A stretch of DNA of 64,000 nucleotides from Clavibacter sp. VKM Ac-2872 (GCF_015351105.1 NZ_JADKRR010000002.1:186001-250000), one strand, 5' to 3'; counted from the stretch's first letter, positions 17,759 through 27,354 are shown. Numbers and translations are program-made. Notes: generated from the letters alone by a model not told the origin.

Positions 17759-18487
17759 TCAGCGCGCGGCCGCGACCGCCCCCGCCGCCCGCGCGTCGGC
17801 GGGCTCCTCGACGTCGGCGATCCGCCCGTCCACGACCCGGACCAGCCGGTCGAGCGACGCCCGGTGCACGAGGTCGTGGGTCACGAGCAGGGTCGCGGTG
17901 CCCTGCTGGTGGCTGAGCTGCGCGATGAGGTCCATGGTCTCCGCGCCGCGCTCCTGGTCGAGCGCGCTCGTCGGCTCGTCGACGAGGAGGACGGACGGGT
18001 CGTTCACGAGCGCCCGCGCGATGGCGACGCGCTGCCGCTGGCCGCCGGAGAGCTGCGCGGGGCGCTTGCCGGCGTGGGCGGCGAGGCCCACGGCGTCCAG
18101 CAGGGCGTCCGCGCGACGACGGACGGCGCGACGCCGCACGGATCCCCCGCCGCCGCCGAGCTCGGCCATCACCAGCAGCTGCTCCCGCGCCGTGAGCGAG
18201 GGCACGAGGTTCGACTGCTGGAACACGATCCCGATGCCGTCGCGCCGCAGCGCCGTCGCCTCCTTCCTGCTGAGGGTCGCGGCGTCGACGTCGCCGATCA
18301 GCACGCGGCCGGAGTCGGGCCGGATCAGCGTGGCGGTGACCGCGAGGATCGACGACTTGCCGGAGCCGGACGGCCCGGTGATCCCGGTGACCAGGCCCGC
18401 GGGCGCCGTGAGCGTCACGTGGTCGACCGCGGTGATGCGGGAGTCCCCGTCGGGGAAGGTGAGGGTGACGTCGTCGAGGTGGATCAT
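17759..18487 (-). CDS. MacB/LolD-type ABC transporter ATPase
   Basis: A 242-residue ATPase with Walker A GPSGSGKSS (residues 38-46), signature LSGGQRQRVAIARAL, Walker B VLLVDEPTSALD and the switch histidine in LVTHD. The start overlaps the stop of the permease gene by 4 bases. Together they form a MacB/FtsX-type exporter. The divergent LuxR-type two-component pair likely regulates it, a common arrangement in actinobacteria (inference). Confidence 0.92.
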   Translation of the reverse strand: MIHLDDVTLTFPDGDSRITAVDHVTLTAPAGLVTGITGPSGSGKSSILAVTATLIRPDSGRVLIGDVDAATLSRKEATALRRDGIGIVFQQSNLVPSLTAREQLLVMAELGGGGGSVRRRAVRRRADALLDAVGLAAHAGKRPAQLSGGQRQRVAIARALVNDPSVLLVDEPTSALDQERGAETMDLIAQLSHQQGTATLLVTHDLVHRASLDRLVRVVDGRIADVEEPADARAAGAVAAAR

Positions 18488-19563
18488 CGGTTGCTCCCGA
18501 GTGCGGTGAGGGGGTCGGCGTGGGTGACGGTGCGGAGCGCGACGGCGGCGCCGGCGAGCCCGAGGACGGCCATGGCGGCCGCCGGGAGGAGGGTGGTGAG
18601 CGGGCTCAGCAGGAACGGGAGGGCGCCGCCGGCGAGCGTGCCGAGGCCGACGACCGCGGCCATCCCGACGCCGATGCCCAGGACCAGGACGACGAGCGCC
18701 TGGCCCAGCGCGTCGCGGATGAGGGACGCGTCGGAGGCGCCGAGGGCCTTCAGGACGGCGACGTCGCCCGCGCGCTGCATGGTCCACACGGTGAAGAAGG
18801 CGCCGACGACGAGGGCGGAGACGCCGAACAGCATCGCGATCATGAGGGCGAGGGATCCGATCTCCGACTTGAAGGTCTCGAGCGCGCCGAGGCTCGCGAG
18901 GGCGGGCGACGCGGAGGTGCGGGTGACGCTCGCGGCGGCGGCCCAGTCCGGGGATCCGGAGACGGCGAGCACGGTCGCGTCGCCGTCGCCGCCGAGCCGC
19001 CGGTCGGCGTCCGCCCACGCGGCCGGCGTGAGCGCGACGACGGGCGTGTGGCTGTAGGAGGCGTCGCCGCCGACCGAGGCGACGTCGTAGGCGGCGCCCG
19101 CGATCGTGATCCGGTCGCCGACGGCCGCGTGCAGGGCGTGGGCCGCCTCCGAGGAGAGCCCGACCTCGTCGTCCGCGGAGGGAGCGAGGCCGGTGACCGT
19201 GGAGGCCGGTGCGCCGTGCGGGACCCCGAAGAGGGCGACGGCGACCGCATCCGATCCCGGCACGGTCGCCCGGCCCTGCGCGATGCCGACGGGCGTCACG
19301 GCCGTGACCCCGGCGGTGCCGCGCCAGGCGGCGACCGTGGCGTCGTCGAGCGACGACTGCGAGAGCGACGGCTGCCCGGAGTCCGGCTGCGCGAGCACGA
19401 GGCGGTCCCCGGGGAGGCCGAGCACGGCCGACACGTCCTGCGCGGCGAGCCCGCCGGTCAGTCCCGCGAGGAACCCCACGAGCAGGGTGATGAGGGCGAC
19501 GACCGCGCCGATGAGCACGAACCTCCCCCGGGCGAATCGGAGATCACGCCAGGCGACGAACAC
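18484..19563 (-). CDS. FtsX-like ABC transporter permease
   Basis: A 359-residue permease. One N-terminal helix (about 15-40), a large extracytoplasmic domain (about 45-225), and three C-terminal helices match the MacB/FtsX fold. Short intracellular motifs DVAVLKALGASDASLIRDAL and GLGTLAGG are typical. It is divergent from the histidine kinase gene, with 149 bases between them that must hold both promoters. Confidence 0.88.
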   Translation of the reverse strand: MFVAWRDLRFARGRFVLIGAVVALITLLVGFLAGLTGGLAAQDVSAVLGLPGDRLVLAQPDSGQPSLSQSSLDDATVAAWRGTAGVTAVTPVGIAQGRATVPGSDAVAVALFGVPHGAPASTVTGLAPSADDEVGLSSEAAHALHAAVGDRITIAGAAYDVASVGGDASYSHTPVVALTPAAWADADRRLGGDGDATVLAVSGSPDWAAAASVTRTSASPALASLGALETFKSEIGSLALMIAMLFGVSALVVGAFFTVWTMQRAGDVAVLKALGASDASLIRDALGQALVVLVLGIGVGMAAVVGLGTLAGGALPFLLSPLTTLLPAAAMAVLGLAGAAVALRTVTHADPLTALGSNR

Positions 19564-19712
19564 GGTGGATCCTTCCGGCGCCGGGGTCCCTCCCCACCGC
19601 CGTGATCAGCCTCGCCGTCGGGCTCCCCGCGGCCATCGGGGAGAGGTTCGGTCCCTGCTTCCCACTTTCGATGGATCCCATCCCCCGCGGGCCGCCGTAC
19701 GCTCCAGGGGAC

Positions 19713-20891
19713 ATGGCCCACAGCACCCTCTCCCCCGTGTTCGTGGGACTCCGCACCGGACTGCACGTGCTCGTCGCCGCGCTGCTCGCGCTCGTGGTGG
19801 TGCGCGTGCTCGTCGCGGACTCGCCGCGGACGGGGCCGGCGCTCGCGCTCGCCGCCGCGTTCGCCGTGCTGTACCTGCTCGGCGCCCGGGTGCGGCTGGT
19901 GCGCGAATCGCGCCGGGCCGCGGTCGGCGCCCTCTGGATCACCGCGCTCACCGCCGCGTGGATCGCGCTCCTCGTGCTGGTGCCGGACGCCGCCTACCTC
20001 GTCTTCCCGCTCTTCTTCCTCTACCTGCACGCCCTGCCGCGCGCCGCCGGGCCGATCGCCGTGGTGGTCGCGACCCTCGTCGCCGTGGTGGCGCTCGGGC
20101 TGCACGGCGGCTTCACCATCGGCGGGGTGATCGGGCCGCTCGTCGGCGCGGGCGTGGCCCTGCTCATCGGCCTCGGCTACCGCGCGCTCGCGCGGGAGTC
20201 GGCCGAGCGGGAGGCGCTCCTCGCGGAGCTCATCGCCACGCGCGACCTGCTCGCCGCGACGGAGCGGGAGCAAGGGGTGCTGACGGAGCGCGCGCGGCTC
20301 GCGCGGGAGATCCACGACACGGTCGCGCAGGGCCTCAGCAGCATCCAGATGCTGCTGCACGCGGCCGAGGCGGCCGACGGCGACCGGCCGGGCCTCGACC
20401 ACATCCGCCTGGCCCGGGCCACCGCCGCCGACGGGCTCGCCGACACGCGCCGCTTCATCCGGGAGCTCGCGCCTCCCTCGCTCGACGCGGGGCTCGGCGC
20501 GGCGCTCGGGCGGCTGAGCGCGCAGTGGCACCGGGAGGGGCTCCGCATCGACGTCGCCGTGCCGCCGCTCGAGTCGCGACTGCCGATGGACGTGCAGACG
20601 GCCCTGCTGCGCATCGCCCAGGGCGCCGTCGCGAACGTCGCGCAGCACGCCGAAGCGAGCGTCGTGGCGATCGGCCTCGCCGTCACGGCCACGCACGCGA
20701 CCCTCACGGTGCGCGACGACGGCGCGGGCTTCGACCCGGCCCGGGTGGCCGCCGACGCCGGCGCGTCCGACTCGTTCGGCCTCCGCGCCATGGCGCAGCG
20801 CGTCGAGCAGCTCGGTGGCACGCTCGACGTCGACAGCGCGCCCGGCCGGGGCACCACCATCACGGCGATCCTGGAGGTGGGGGCCTCGTGA
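19713..20891 (+). CDS. NarL-type sensor histidine kinase
   Basis: A 392-residue kinase with about five to six N-terminal helices (residues 10-155), a short coiled linker and the HisKA_3 dimerisation segment RLAREIHDTVAQGLSSIQ (phospho-acceptor His201). The HATPase domain contains NVAQHAEAS, DDGAGFDP and GLRAMAQRVEQLGG. The start ATG was chosen because the upstream in-frame ATG leaves a non-hydrophobic Gly/Pro tail. It is coupled to its response regulator by a 4-base overlap. Confidence 0.92.
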   Translation: MAHSTLSPVFVGLRTGLHVLVAALLALVVVRVLVADSPRTGPALALAAAFAVLYLLGARVRLVRESRRAAVGALWITALTAAWIALLVLVPDAAYLVFPLFFLYLHALPRAAGPIAVVVATLVAVVALGLHGGFTIGGVIGPLVGAGVALLIGLGYRALARESAEREALLAELIATRDLLAATEREQGVLTERARLAREIHDTVAQGLSSIQMLLHAAEAADGDRPGLDHIRLARATAADGLADTRRFIRELAPPSLDAGLGAALGRLSAQWHREGLRIDVAVPPLESRLPMDVQTALLRIAQGAVANVAQHAEASVVAIGLAVTATHATLTVRDDGAGFDPARVAADAGASDSFGLRAMAQRVEQLGGTLDVDSAPGRGTTITAILEVGAS

Positions 20892-21508
20892 TCCGCATCG
20901 TCATCGCCGACGACCACCCCGTGGTCCGCGCCGGGCTGCACGCCGTCCTCGACGCCGCGGCCGACATCGACGTCATCGGGGAGGCGGCGACGCCCGCCGA
21001 AGCCGTCGCGCTCGCGGAGTCCGAGGATCCCGACCTCGTGCTGATGGACCTCCAGTTCGGCCAGGAGCGCACGGGCGCCGATGCGACCCGGCAGATCCGG
21101 GCAGCGGAGGCGGCGCCGTACGTGCTGATCCTCACCAACTACGACAGCGACGGCGACATCCTCGGCGCGGTGGAGGCCGGCGCCAGCGGCTACCTCCTCA
21201 AGGACGCGCCTCCGGCCGAGCTGCTCGCGGCGGTGCGCGCGGCCGCGGCCGGCGAGAGCGCGCTGGCGCCCGCGGTCGCGAGCCGTCTGCTGGCCCGGAT
21301 GCGCGCCCCGCGGGTGAGCCTGTCGTCGCGCGAGATCGAGGTGCTGCGGCTCGTCGCCGACGGCGCGTCGAACACCGACGTCGCCGCGCGCCTGCACATC
21401 ACCGACGCGACCGTGAAGTCGCACCTCGTGCACGTCTTCTCGAAGCTCGGCGTGAGCTCGCGGACGGGCGCGGTCGCGGCGGCGCGGGAGATGGGCGTGC
21501 TGCGCTGA
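20888..21508 (+). CDS. NarL/LuxR-type response regulator
   Basis: A 206-residue regulator, GTG start. Receiver domain (1-120) with acidic pocket ADDH, phospho-acceptor Asp54 in VLMDLQFG and the conserved Lys in LLKDAPP; C-terminal LuxR HTH (about 143-205) with LSSREIEVLRLVADGASNTDVA. Probable target: the divergent ABC exporter genes at 17759-19563. Confidence 0.93.
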   Translation: MIRIVIADDHPVVRAGLHAVLDAAADIDVIGEAATPAEAVALAESEDPDLVLMDLQFGQERTGADATRQIRAAEAAPYVLILTNYDSDGDILGAVEAGASGYLLKDAPPAELLAAVRAAAAGESALAPAVASRLLARMRAPRVSLSSREIEVLRLVADGASNTDVAARLHITDATVKSHLVHVFSKLGVSSRTGAVAAAREMGVLR

Positions 21509-21550
21509 CGCACGCCTGCCCGCTCGCCGGGCGGCCACCCCGTGCACGCA

Positions 21551-21578
21551 GAAGGGCCCCGGTCTCCCGGGGCCCTTC
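21551..21578 (+). terminator. Perfect 12-bp hairpin terminator
   Basis: GAAGGGCCCCGG pairs perfectly with CCGGGGCCCTTC around the loop TCTC, 43 bases after the response-regulator stop. No long U tract. It can act in both directions and may also terminate the tRNA-Ser transcript coming from the other strand. Confidence 0.8.
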
Positions 21579-21622
21579 GCGCGGATCCCGGGCTGCGCGC
21601 GAGGCGCGGTGCCGGATCCGTC

Positions 21623-21712
21623 TGGCGGTGGCGGTGGGATTTGAACCCACGGTGGAGTCTCCCCCACACACGCTTTCGAGGCGTGCTCCTTAGGCCGCTC
21701 GGACACGCCACC
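21623..21712 (-). tRNA. tRNA-Ser (anticodon CGA)
   Basis: On the minus strand the gene begins GGTGGCG at 21712 and ends CGCCACC-G-CCA at 21623, a perfect 7-bp acceptor stem with encoded CCA. The anticodon stem CACGC/GCGTG holds loop CTCGAAA, giving anticodon CGA (reads UCG). The long variable arm and GGTTCAAATCC T-loop are typical of class II serine tRNA; 90 bases with CCA. No integrated element abuts either end. Confidence 0.97.
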
Positions 21713-21768
21713 GGGATCGAGTGTAGTACAGGGCCAAGGCGGAGCCGCACGGGGCGGACGGCCGCGGA

Positions 21769-22350
21769 TCAGCGCACGTGCGCCAGCGCGCGCACGACGA
21801 CGGGCACCTCGATGCGCACCGGGACGGCGGCGATGCGGGCCGCGCGCGGGAGCGTCACCGGCGTCGACGCGTCGACCACGCGGATCCCCCGCACCTCGAC
21901 CGCAGCCGGCACGGGCACCGCGATGAGGTCGCCTGCCGCCAGGTCCGCGGGAAGCCGGACGGCCTGGCCGCCGACCTCCGCGGGGCGCGCCGCGGCGGTG
22001 GACGCGCGGCCGATGAGCCGCGCCTCGGCCCATGCGCAGGCGAGGCCCGCGACGTCCGCGTCGACGAGGAGGGCGCGCGGGGCGTCGGCGGTCGCGGGGG
22101 CGACGGCGAGGATCCGCAGCACGACCGCCGAGGCGCGGGCCGTGCGCGACGCGCGTGCGCCGCTGCCCCGCTCGACCGCGGCCGCCGTGGTCGTGCAGGG
22201 CGTGCCGCGCTCCGCGGCGAGCGCGACGAGCGACACCTCGCCGACGCGCAGGTCGGTCGTGGTGGCGACGGTGCCCGCGGGCCAGAGGGCGGCGGCGAGC
22301 GGATCCGGGATGCTGCGGCGGAGCGACGGGAGGATCGCGGTGAGGGTCAT
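21769..22350 (-). CDS. Conserved hypothetical protein
   Basis: A 193-residue protein, extremely rich in Ala and Val, beginning MTLTAILPSLRRSIPDPLAAALWPAGT. No signal peptide or clear membrane helix; alternating short beta-like blocks (TDLRVGEVSLVALAAERGTPC, DLAAGDLIAVPVP) suggest a compact beta-barrel domain. I do not recognise a named family, though the start pattern occurs in other Microbacteriaceae proteins I recall. Reading frame and third-position GC support real coding. Confidence 0.6.
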   Translation of the reverse strand: MTLTAILPSLRRSIPDPLAAALWPAGTVATTTDLRVGEVSLVALAAERGTPCTTTAAAVERGSGARASRTARASAVVLRILAVAPATADAPRALLVDADVAGLACAWAEARLIGRASTAAARPAEVGGQAVRLPADLAAGDLIAVPVPAAVEVRGIRVVDASTPVTLPRAARIAAVPVRIEVPVVVRALAHVR

Positions 22351-22518
22351 GGCAGCAGGTCTACCGCCGCGGACGTCGGCGGGAGCCGACCCTCACGGAA
22401 ACCGTGCGGCCGGACGCGCGACCCTCACGGGATCCGCACGGACGTGGACCCCGCGGGTGCTCCGGGCGCGCAGCGGGCATGCTCGAGGGATCCCGTCCGC
22501 TCGTCCCGAAGGAGACCC

Positions 22519-23160
22519 GTGCCCGAGAACCGCGACCCCGCCCTCCCCTGGCTCCTCTTCGACATCGGCGGGGTGCTCATCACGAAGCCGGACGACATCG
22601 GCGCGATCAGCCGCGCGCTCGATCCCGATGCCCCCGGTGGCGCGGACGCGGAGGCCCGCGTTCGCGCCGCGTTCGACGCGCACCGCGAGCCGTACGACCG
22701 CGGCGGCAGCGCGCGGGAGTTCTGGGAGGCCGTCGCCCGCGACCTCGGCCTGCCCGCGCCCGGCGAGGATGACCTCGCGGAGCTCGTCGCGATCGAGCAA
22801 CGCCGCTGGGGAGCGCCGGACGACGAGACGCTCGCCGCCCTGGATCGCGCCGTCGCCGCGGGCTACCCGCTCGCGATCCTCTCCAACGCGCCGCACGAGC
22901 TCGCCGACGTGCTCGAGGATCCCGCGGGCTGGGGCGGGCGCTTCGATGTGGTGCTGGTGAGCGCGCGGATCGGCATGGCCAAGCCCGACGCCGACGTCTG
23001 GCAGCACGCCGTCGAGCGCCTCGGCAGCCCGGCCGACCGGATCGTCTTCGTCGACGACAAGCCCGCGAACGTCGACGCGGCGCGCGCAGCCGGCATCCAT
23101 GCCCACGTCTGGGATGGCCTCGGCACGCTCGACCGGATCCTCGACGGCACGCTCGCCTGA
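22519..23160 (+). CDS. HAD-superfamily hydrolase
   Basis: A 213-residue HAD hydrolase, GTG start with AAGGAG 4 bases upstream. Motif I is FDIGGVL (nucleophile Asp present; the second Asp of the usual DxD is Gly), motif II ILSNAP, motif III Lys in MAKPDADVW and motif IV FVDDKPANV. The Gly in motif I resembles the epoxide-hydrolase-N/dehalogenase branch, so ordinary phosphatase activity is not certain. Confidence 0.88.
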   Translation: MPENRDPALPWLLFDIGGVLITKPDDIGAISRALDPDAPGGADAEARVRAAFDAHREPYDRGGSAREFWEAVARDLGLPAPGEDDLAELVAIEQRRWGAPDDETLAALDRAVAAGYPLAILSNAPHELADVLEDPAGWGGRFDVVLVSARIGMAKPDADVWQHAVERLGSPADRIVFVDDKPANVDAARAAGIHAHVWDGLGTLDRILDGTLA

Positions 23161-23175
23161 CGCGGGGCGCCGCTC

Positions 23176-23901
23176 CTACGGCTGCGCCGCCCGGAGCGTC
23201 ACGCGACCCTCCACGATGGCCGCCGCGACGACCGGCATGGCCGTGCTCGTGCTGCGGGCCTCGCGGCGGATCAGCCGGAACGCCTCGTCCATGTCGACGC
23301 CGAGGGTGTGCGCGATGACGCCCTTGGCCTGCTCGATGACCACCCGGCTGTCGAGCGCGTGGCGGAGCTGGTCGTGCACGACGCTGCTGTCGTGGATGAT
23401 CCGCTCCTGCAGCACGCTGATGGTCGCCACGTCCGCGAGCGCCTGCGCGGCCGTCGCGTCCGCCTCGTTGAGCACGCCCTCGTGCTCGCGGAAGAGGTTG
23501 AGCGACCCGATGACCTGCCCGCGCAGCCGCAGCGGGATCGCGTGCACCGACACGTACCCCGCGCCCGCCGCCTGCGCCGAGAAGGCCGGCCAGCGGTGGG
23601 CGATCGCGCGCACGTCGGCGACGGACACGACCCGGCCGGTGGTCACGGCCTCGACGCACGGGCCCTCGCCGACCTCGAGCTGCATCAGCCCGACCAGGCG
23701 GCTCTTCTCGCTCGTGGACGCGACGACCTCGAGGTGCTGGGCGTCCGGGCCGATGATGATGCCGGACGCGCTCGCGTCGAACAGCAGGGTCGCCTGGTCG
23801 ACGAGCGTCTGGAGCAGGTCGAGCACGTCGTAGCCGCTCACGAGCGAGTCGGCGAGGCTCACGAAGGTGCGGACGAGCTGCGCTTCCCGGGTCTCCGGCA
23901 T
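23176..23901 (-). CDS. GAF-ANTAR transcription antiterminator
   Basis: A 241-residue protein with an N-terminal GAF domain (about 10-155) and C-terminal ANTAR domain (about 165-225, [35 protein letters not shown]). Family knowledge: ANTAR domains bind paired hairpins in nascent RNA and prevent termination. Cytoplasmic; the GAF ligand is unknown. It converges on the HAD gene. No ANTAR-type double hairpin was seen nearby. Confidence 0.9.
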   Translation of the reverse strand: MPETREAQLVRTFVSLADSLVSGYDVLDLLQTLVDQATLLFDASASGIIIGPDAQHLEVVASTSEKSRLVGLMQLEVGEGPCVEAVTTGRVVSVADVRAIAHRWPAFSAQAAGAGYVSVHAIPLRLRGQVIGSLNLFREHEGVLNEADATAAQALADVATISVLQERIIHDSSVVHDQLRHALDSRVVIEQAKGVIAHTLGVDMDEAFRLIRREARSTSTAMPVVAAAIVEGRVTLRAAQP

Positions 23902-24052
23902 CGTGGTTCCTCTGGGTCCATCCGGCGCGGTCGGGCGGTGGCGGGGCGGGCCCGCGGAGGGCGGCGAGCGCGCGGACCCGCCACTTGCATCCCACTCTGC
24001 CCCCGCGGGTCCTCGGCGACTAGGAGAGCGCGGCGGCGGGGATGATGGAGGC

Positions 24053-24799
24053 ATGACGCAGTCCCCCGACGCCCCCGCCCGCCGCGACGACGAGGGGACG
24101 CCGGGATCCGCTCCGACGGGCGGCCGCGGCGCGCTGCCGACCATCGGGATCCTCGGCGCCGGCAAGGTCGGCACCGTGCTCGCCCGCCGCGCGATCGCCG
24201 CCGGGCACCCGGTGCTCATCTCCGGATCCGGCGACCCGTCGCGCATCGCCCTCATCGTCGACGTGCTCGCGCCCGGGGCGGTCGCCACCACCTCGGCGGA
24301 CGCGGCCGCGCGCGCCGACGTCGTGATCCTCGCGCTCCCCCTCGGCAAGCTGCCCTCCGTCCCTGTCGCCCAGCTCGCGGGGAAGCTCGTGGTCGACGCC
24401 ATGAACTACTGGTGGGAGGTCGACGGCCACCGCGACGACCTCGCGAACCCCGCCTCCTCCACGAGCGAGCTCGTGCAGGACTTCCTCCCGGACTCGACGA
24501 TCGTCAAGGCCTTCAACCACATGGGGTACCACGACCTCGACGAGGGGCCCCGGCCGTCGGGCTCGCCCGGCCGCAAGGGCATCGCGGTCGCGGGCGACGA
24601 CGACCGGGCGCGCGCGACCGTGGCGGCCCTCGTGGACGCGTTCGGCTTCGACCCGGTGGACATCGGATCCCTCAGCGCCGGCCGCGTGCTCGAGCCCGGC
24701 CGCTCGCTCTTCGGCGTGAACGTCGACGCGGAGGAGATCCGACGCCTGGTCGCGCTCGAGGCGGCGGACGTGCGCGCCTCCTCCGCCGCCGCCGAGTAG
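24053..24799 (+). CDS. NADP/F420-dependent oxidoreductase-like protein
   Basis: A 248-residue Rossmann protein of the NADPH:F420 oxidoreductase-like group. A 28-residue disordered leader precedes the nucleotide loop [35 protein letters not shown] and [12 protein letters not shown] are the conserved later blocks. ATGGAGG upstream of the ATG sets the start. Whether F420 itself is used cannot be told from sequence. It is 9 bases before the permease gene, so probably cotranscribed. Confidence 0.85.
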   Translation: MTQSPDAPARRDDEGTPGSAPTGGRGALPTIGILGAGKVGTVLARRAIAAGHPVLISGSGDPSRIALIVDVLAPGAVATTSADAAARADVVILALPLGKLPSVPVAQLAGKLVVDAMNYWWEVDGHRDDLANPASSTSELVQDFLPDSTIVKAFNHMGYHDLDEGPRPSGSPGRKGIAVAGDDDRARATVAALVDAFGFDPVDIGSLSAGRVLEPGRSLFGVNVDAEEIRRLVALEAADVRASSAAAE

Positions 24800-24808
24800 C
24801 GAGCGCGC

Positions 24809-25609
24809 ATGGACATCGGCGGCTCCCTCGGCGAGATCACCGTCACGGTGGCGCTGCTCATGCTGCTGGCGGCGCTCGCGGCCGGGTGGATCGACGCGGT
24901 CGTGGGCGGCGGCGGCCTGCTGCAGCTGCCGGCCCTGCTCCTCGTGCCGGGGATCACGCCGGTGGAGGCGCTCGCGACCAACAAGCTCGCGTCGCTGTTC
25001 GGCACGACGACGAGCGCGGTCACCTGGTACCGGCGCACGCACCCGGACCTCCGCACCGCGCTGCCGATGGCGGCCGTCGCGCTGGCCGGGAGCTACGGCG
25101 GCGCGAGCCTCGCGGCGCTGCTGCCGGCGTCGGTGTTCAAGCCGCTGGTGGTGGTCGCGCTGATCATCGTGGCCGTCGTGACCATCGCCCGCCCGCGGCT
25201 CGGCGACGTCGCCGCGCTCCGCCACACGGGCCGGAAGCACCACGGCATCGCGGCCCTGCTCGGCGTGGTGATCGGCTTCTACGACGGCCTCATCGGACCC
25301 GGCACGGGCACGTTCCTGATCATCGCGCTCATCACCGCGCTCGGCTACGACTTCGTGCTCGCGAGCGCCAAGGCGAAGATCGTCAACGTCGCCACGAACC
25401 TCGGCGCCCTCGCCTTCTTCATCCCGCAGGGCCACGTGCTCTGGGCGCTCGCGCTCGGCATGGGCCTGGCGAACATGCTCGGCGGCTACGCGGGATCCCG
25501 GATGGCCGTCGCCCGCGGCAGCCGCTTCATCCGCATCGCGTTCATCGTGGTGGTCGCGGTGCTCATCGTGAAGGTCGGGTCGGACGTGGTGGCGGAGTGG
25601 GGCGCGTGA
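24809..25609 (+). CDS. TSUP (TauE/SafE) family permease
   Basis: A 266-residue membrane protein with about eight helices. Both family repeats are visible: AGWIDAVVGGGGLLQLPALL near residue 24 and GFYDGLIGPGTGTFLIIAL near 155. Family members export sulfite, organosulfonates or other anions. The stop codon lies inside the first hip operator palindrome. Confidence 0.88.
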   Translation: MDIGGSLGEITVTVALLMLLAALAAGWIDAVVGGGGLLQLPALLLVPGITPVEALATNKLASLFGTTTSAVTWYRRTHPDLRTALPMAAVALAGSYGGASLAALLPASVFKPLVVVALIIVAVVTIARPRLGDVAALRHTGRKHHGIAALLGVVIGFYDGLIGPGTGTFLIIALITALGYDFVLASAKAKIVNVATNLGALAFFIPQGHVLWALALGMGLANMLGGYAGSRMAVARGSRFIRIAFIVVVAVLIVKVGSDVVAEWGA

Positions 25610-25673
25610 TCGATCGATCACCCTTGACGCCGTGATCGATCGATCACATACTCTCCAGTGATCGATCGATCAC
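25606..25673 (+). promoter_or_regulatory. hipBA promoter with three phased 16-bp operators
   Basis: The perfect palindrome GTGATCGATCGATCAC occurs three times, at 25606-25621, 25632-25647 and 25658-25673, each exactly 26 bp from the next. A sigma-70-like promoter is embedded: TTGACG at 25624-25629, a 17-bp spacer (25630-25646), and CATACT at 25647-25652. The middle operator lies within the spacer; the outer two flank the -35 and the start region. This is the expected layout for autorepression by HipB or the HipBA complex. Confidence 0.88.
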
Positions 25674-25686
25674 CCGAGGAGGCGGC

Positions 25687-25956
25687 ATGGCCAGGACGAC
25701 GCGCACGCTCGCCGCGGAGCTGCGCCACCGGCGTGAGGAGCTGGGCCTCACCCAGGCGGGCGTCGCGGAGCTGGCTGGGGTCTCGCGGGAGTACATCGTG
25801 CGACTCGAGAGCGGGAAGCCCGGGTCGGAGATCGGATCGATGATGCGCGTCGTCCGCGCGCTGAGCTGCGAGCTGAGCCTCACGATCGACCCGCGAGCCG
25901 CGGATCCCGACATGCCCTCGCCGTTCGACCGCGCCTGGGGCGACGACGATGAGTGA
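25687..25956 (+). CDS. hipB: HipB-like antitoxin, XRE-family repressor
   Basis: An 89-residue protein with a Cro/C1-type helix-turn-helix (about residues 7-65; ELGLTQAGVAELAGVSREYIVRLESG) and a short acidic tail. A GAGGAGGC ribosome-binding site follows the third operator. It overlaps hipA by 8 bases. Family knowledge: HipB dimers bind operators and hold HipA inactive. Confidence 0.92.
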   Translation: MARTTRTLAAELRHRREELGLTQAGVAELAGVSREYIVRLESGKPGSEIGSMMRVVRALSCELSLTIDPRAADPDMPSPFDRAWGDDDE

Positions 25957-27268
25957 GGCCCTGAGCGTCTACCTCGACGGCCGCTTCGCCGGACGATACG
26001 AACGGACGACCTCCGGTCGCGTCGGCTTCACCTACGACGCCGCCTACGTCGAGAGGCGCGGAGCGACGCCGCTGTCCATGTCCCTCCCCTTCGGCGCGCG
26101 CCTGCCGGCGCGGGCGGTGGATGCCTACTTCTCGGGGCTCATCCCCGAGGGCGCCGATGCACTGGAGCAGATCCGACGGACGCACGGGCTGCGGACGACC
26201 GCCGACGCGTTCTCCGTCCTCCGCCACATCGGGCGCGACGCCCCGGGGGCCGTGCAGATCCTGCCCGAGTCGGAGGAGGCCGACGACGACGCCCGCGCGC
26301 AGGGCGACGTGACGGAGCTCTCGCCCGATGAGCTCCGCGGTCTCATGTCCGATCTCGGATCCGGCACCGGCACCACGCCCGCGACCCTGCAGGGGAGGTG
26401 GTCGCTGCCGGGCGCGCAGCGGAAGGTGGCGCTGCACCGGCTCGCGTCCGGCGCCTGGGGGATCCCCCGGGACTCGACGCCCACGACGCACATCCTGAAG
26501 CCGGCGATCCCGGGCTTCGCGCATCACGACGTGAACGAGTTCCTGACGATGCGGGCGGCCGCATCACTGGGGCTCGACACGGCGCGAACCGACGTGCTCG
26601 ACCTGGGCGACGGCCTCTCCGTGGTGGTCTCGCACCGCTACGACCGGCTCGAGGTCGATGGCCGGTGGCGTCGGCTCCACCAGGAGGACCTCTGCCAGGC
26701 GCTCTCCGTGATGCCCGGTCGCAAGTACCAGGACCAGGGCGGTCCGGGGATCGCGCAGGCCGCCGACCTCTTCAGCGAGTTCGAGTACCCGGCCGAGGCC
26801 GCATCCGCTCGAGCGCGCTTCTTCGACGCCGTCGTCTTCAACGTGGCGGCGTGGGCCACGGATGCGCATGCCAAGAACTTCTCGATCATGCTGCGCGGGA
26901 ACGGCCAGCAGCTCGCCCCGCTCTATGACCTCGCCTCCTACGCGCCCTACGGCGGAGGGCCCCAGGCGGAGCGCTCCGCGATGAAGGTCGGGGACGAGTA
27001 CCGACTGTCGGCCATCGGGCGGCGTCACCTGCAGAAGGCGGCCCGGCGGTTGCAGGTCGACGCGGATCTCGCGGATGCGCGGATCGATGCAATCCGCGGC
27101 GGCATGACGGACGCCTACGCCGAGGCGGCGTCCGCGCTCGCGGATCACCCGACGCTCCTCGCACCGGCGCGCGTGATCGTGGACGCGGTCCACGCCACGG
27201 CGGTCGAGCGCGGGTGGGCGACCGCGACGACACGGGTCGATCTCGGCGGGTCCGACGATGGGGACTGA
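25949..27268 (+). CDS. hipA: HipA-like serine/threonine kinase toxin
   Basis: A 439-residue HipA kinase of normal length. Key residues align with E. coli HipA: autophosphorylated Ser in SLPGAQRK (Ser152), ATP-binding Lys184 in THILKPAI, catalytic Asp305 in TDAHAKNFS and metal-binding Asp327 in LYDLAS. All are present, so the kinase should be active. In E. coli the target is glutamyl-tRNA synthetase; the target here is not known. Base use is slightly less GC-rich than the neighbours, consistent with acquisition. Confidence 0.93.
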   Translation: MSEALSVYLDGRFAGRYERTTSGRVGFTYDAAYVERRGATPLSMSLPFGARLPARAVDAYFSGLIPEGADALEQIRRTHGLRTTADAFSVLRHIGRDAPGAVQILPESEEADDDARAQGDVTELSPDELRGLMSDLGSGTGTTPATLQGRWSLPGAQRKVALHRLASGAWGIPRDSTPTTHILKPAIPGFAHHDVNEFLTMRAAASLGLDTARTDVLDLGDGLSVVVSHRYDRLEVDGRWRRLHQEDLCQALSVMPGRKYQDQGGPGIAQAADLFSEFEYPAEAASARARFFDAVVFNVAAWATDAHAKNFSIMLRGNGQQLAPLYDLASYAPYGGGPQAERSAMKVGDEYRLSAIGRRHLQKAARRLQVDADLADARIDAIRGGMTDAYAEAASALADHPTLLAPARVIVDAVHATAVERGWATATTRVDLGGSDDGD

Positions 27269-27354
27269 CCGACACGCACCCGCCCGGAGGTCGGGATCGA
27301 ACGGGGAAGCGGAGCGCGAGGCGGGATCCGCACGGCGCCGGATGGCGTGACCGG

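Noticed and set aside
22519..23160. Inactivated HAD enzyme because motif I lacks the second Asp
   Set aside because: The FDIGGVL form with Gly is normal for a large active branch of the superfamily; all other motifs are intact.
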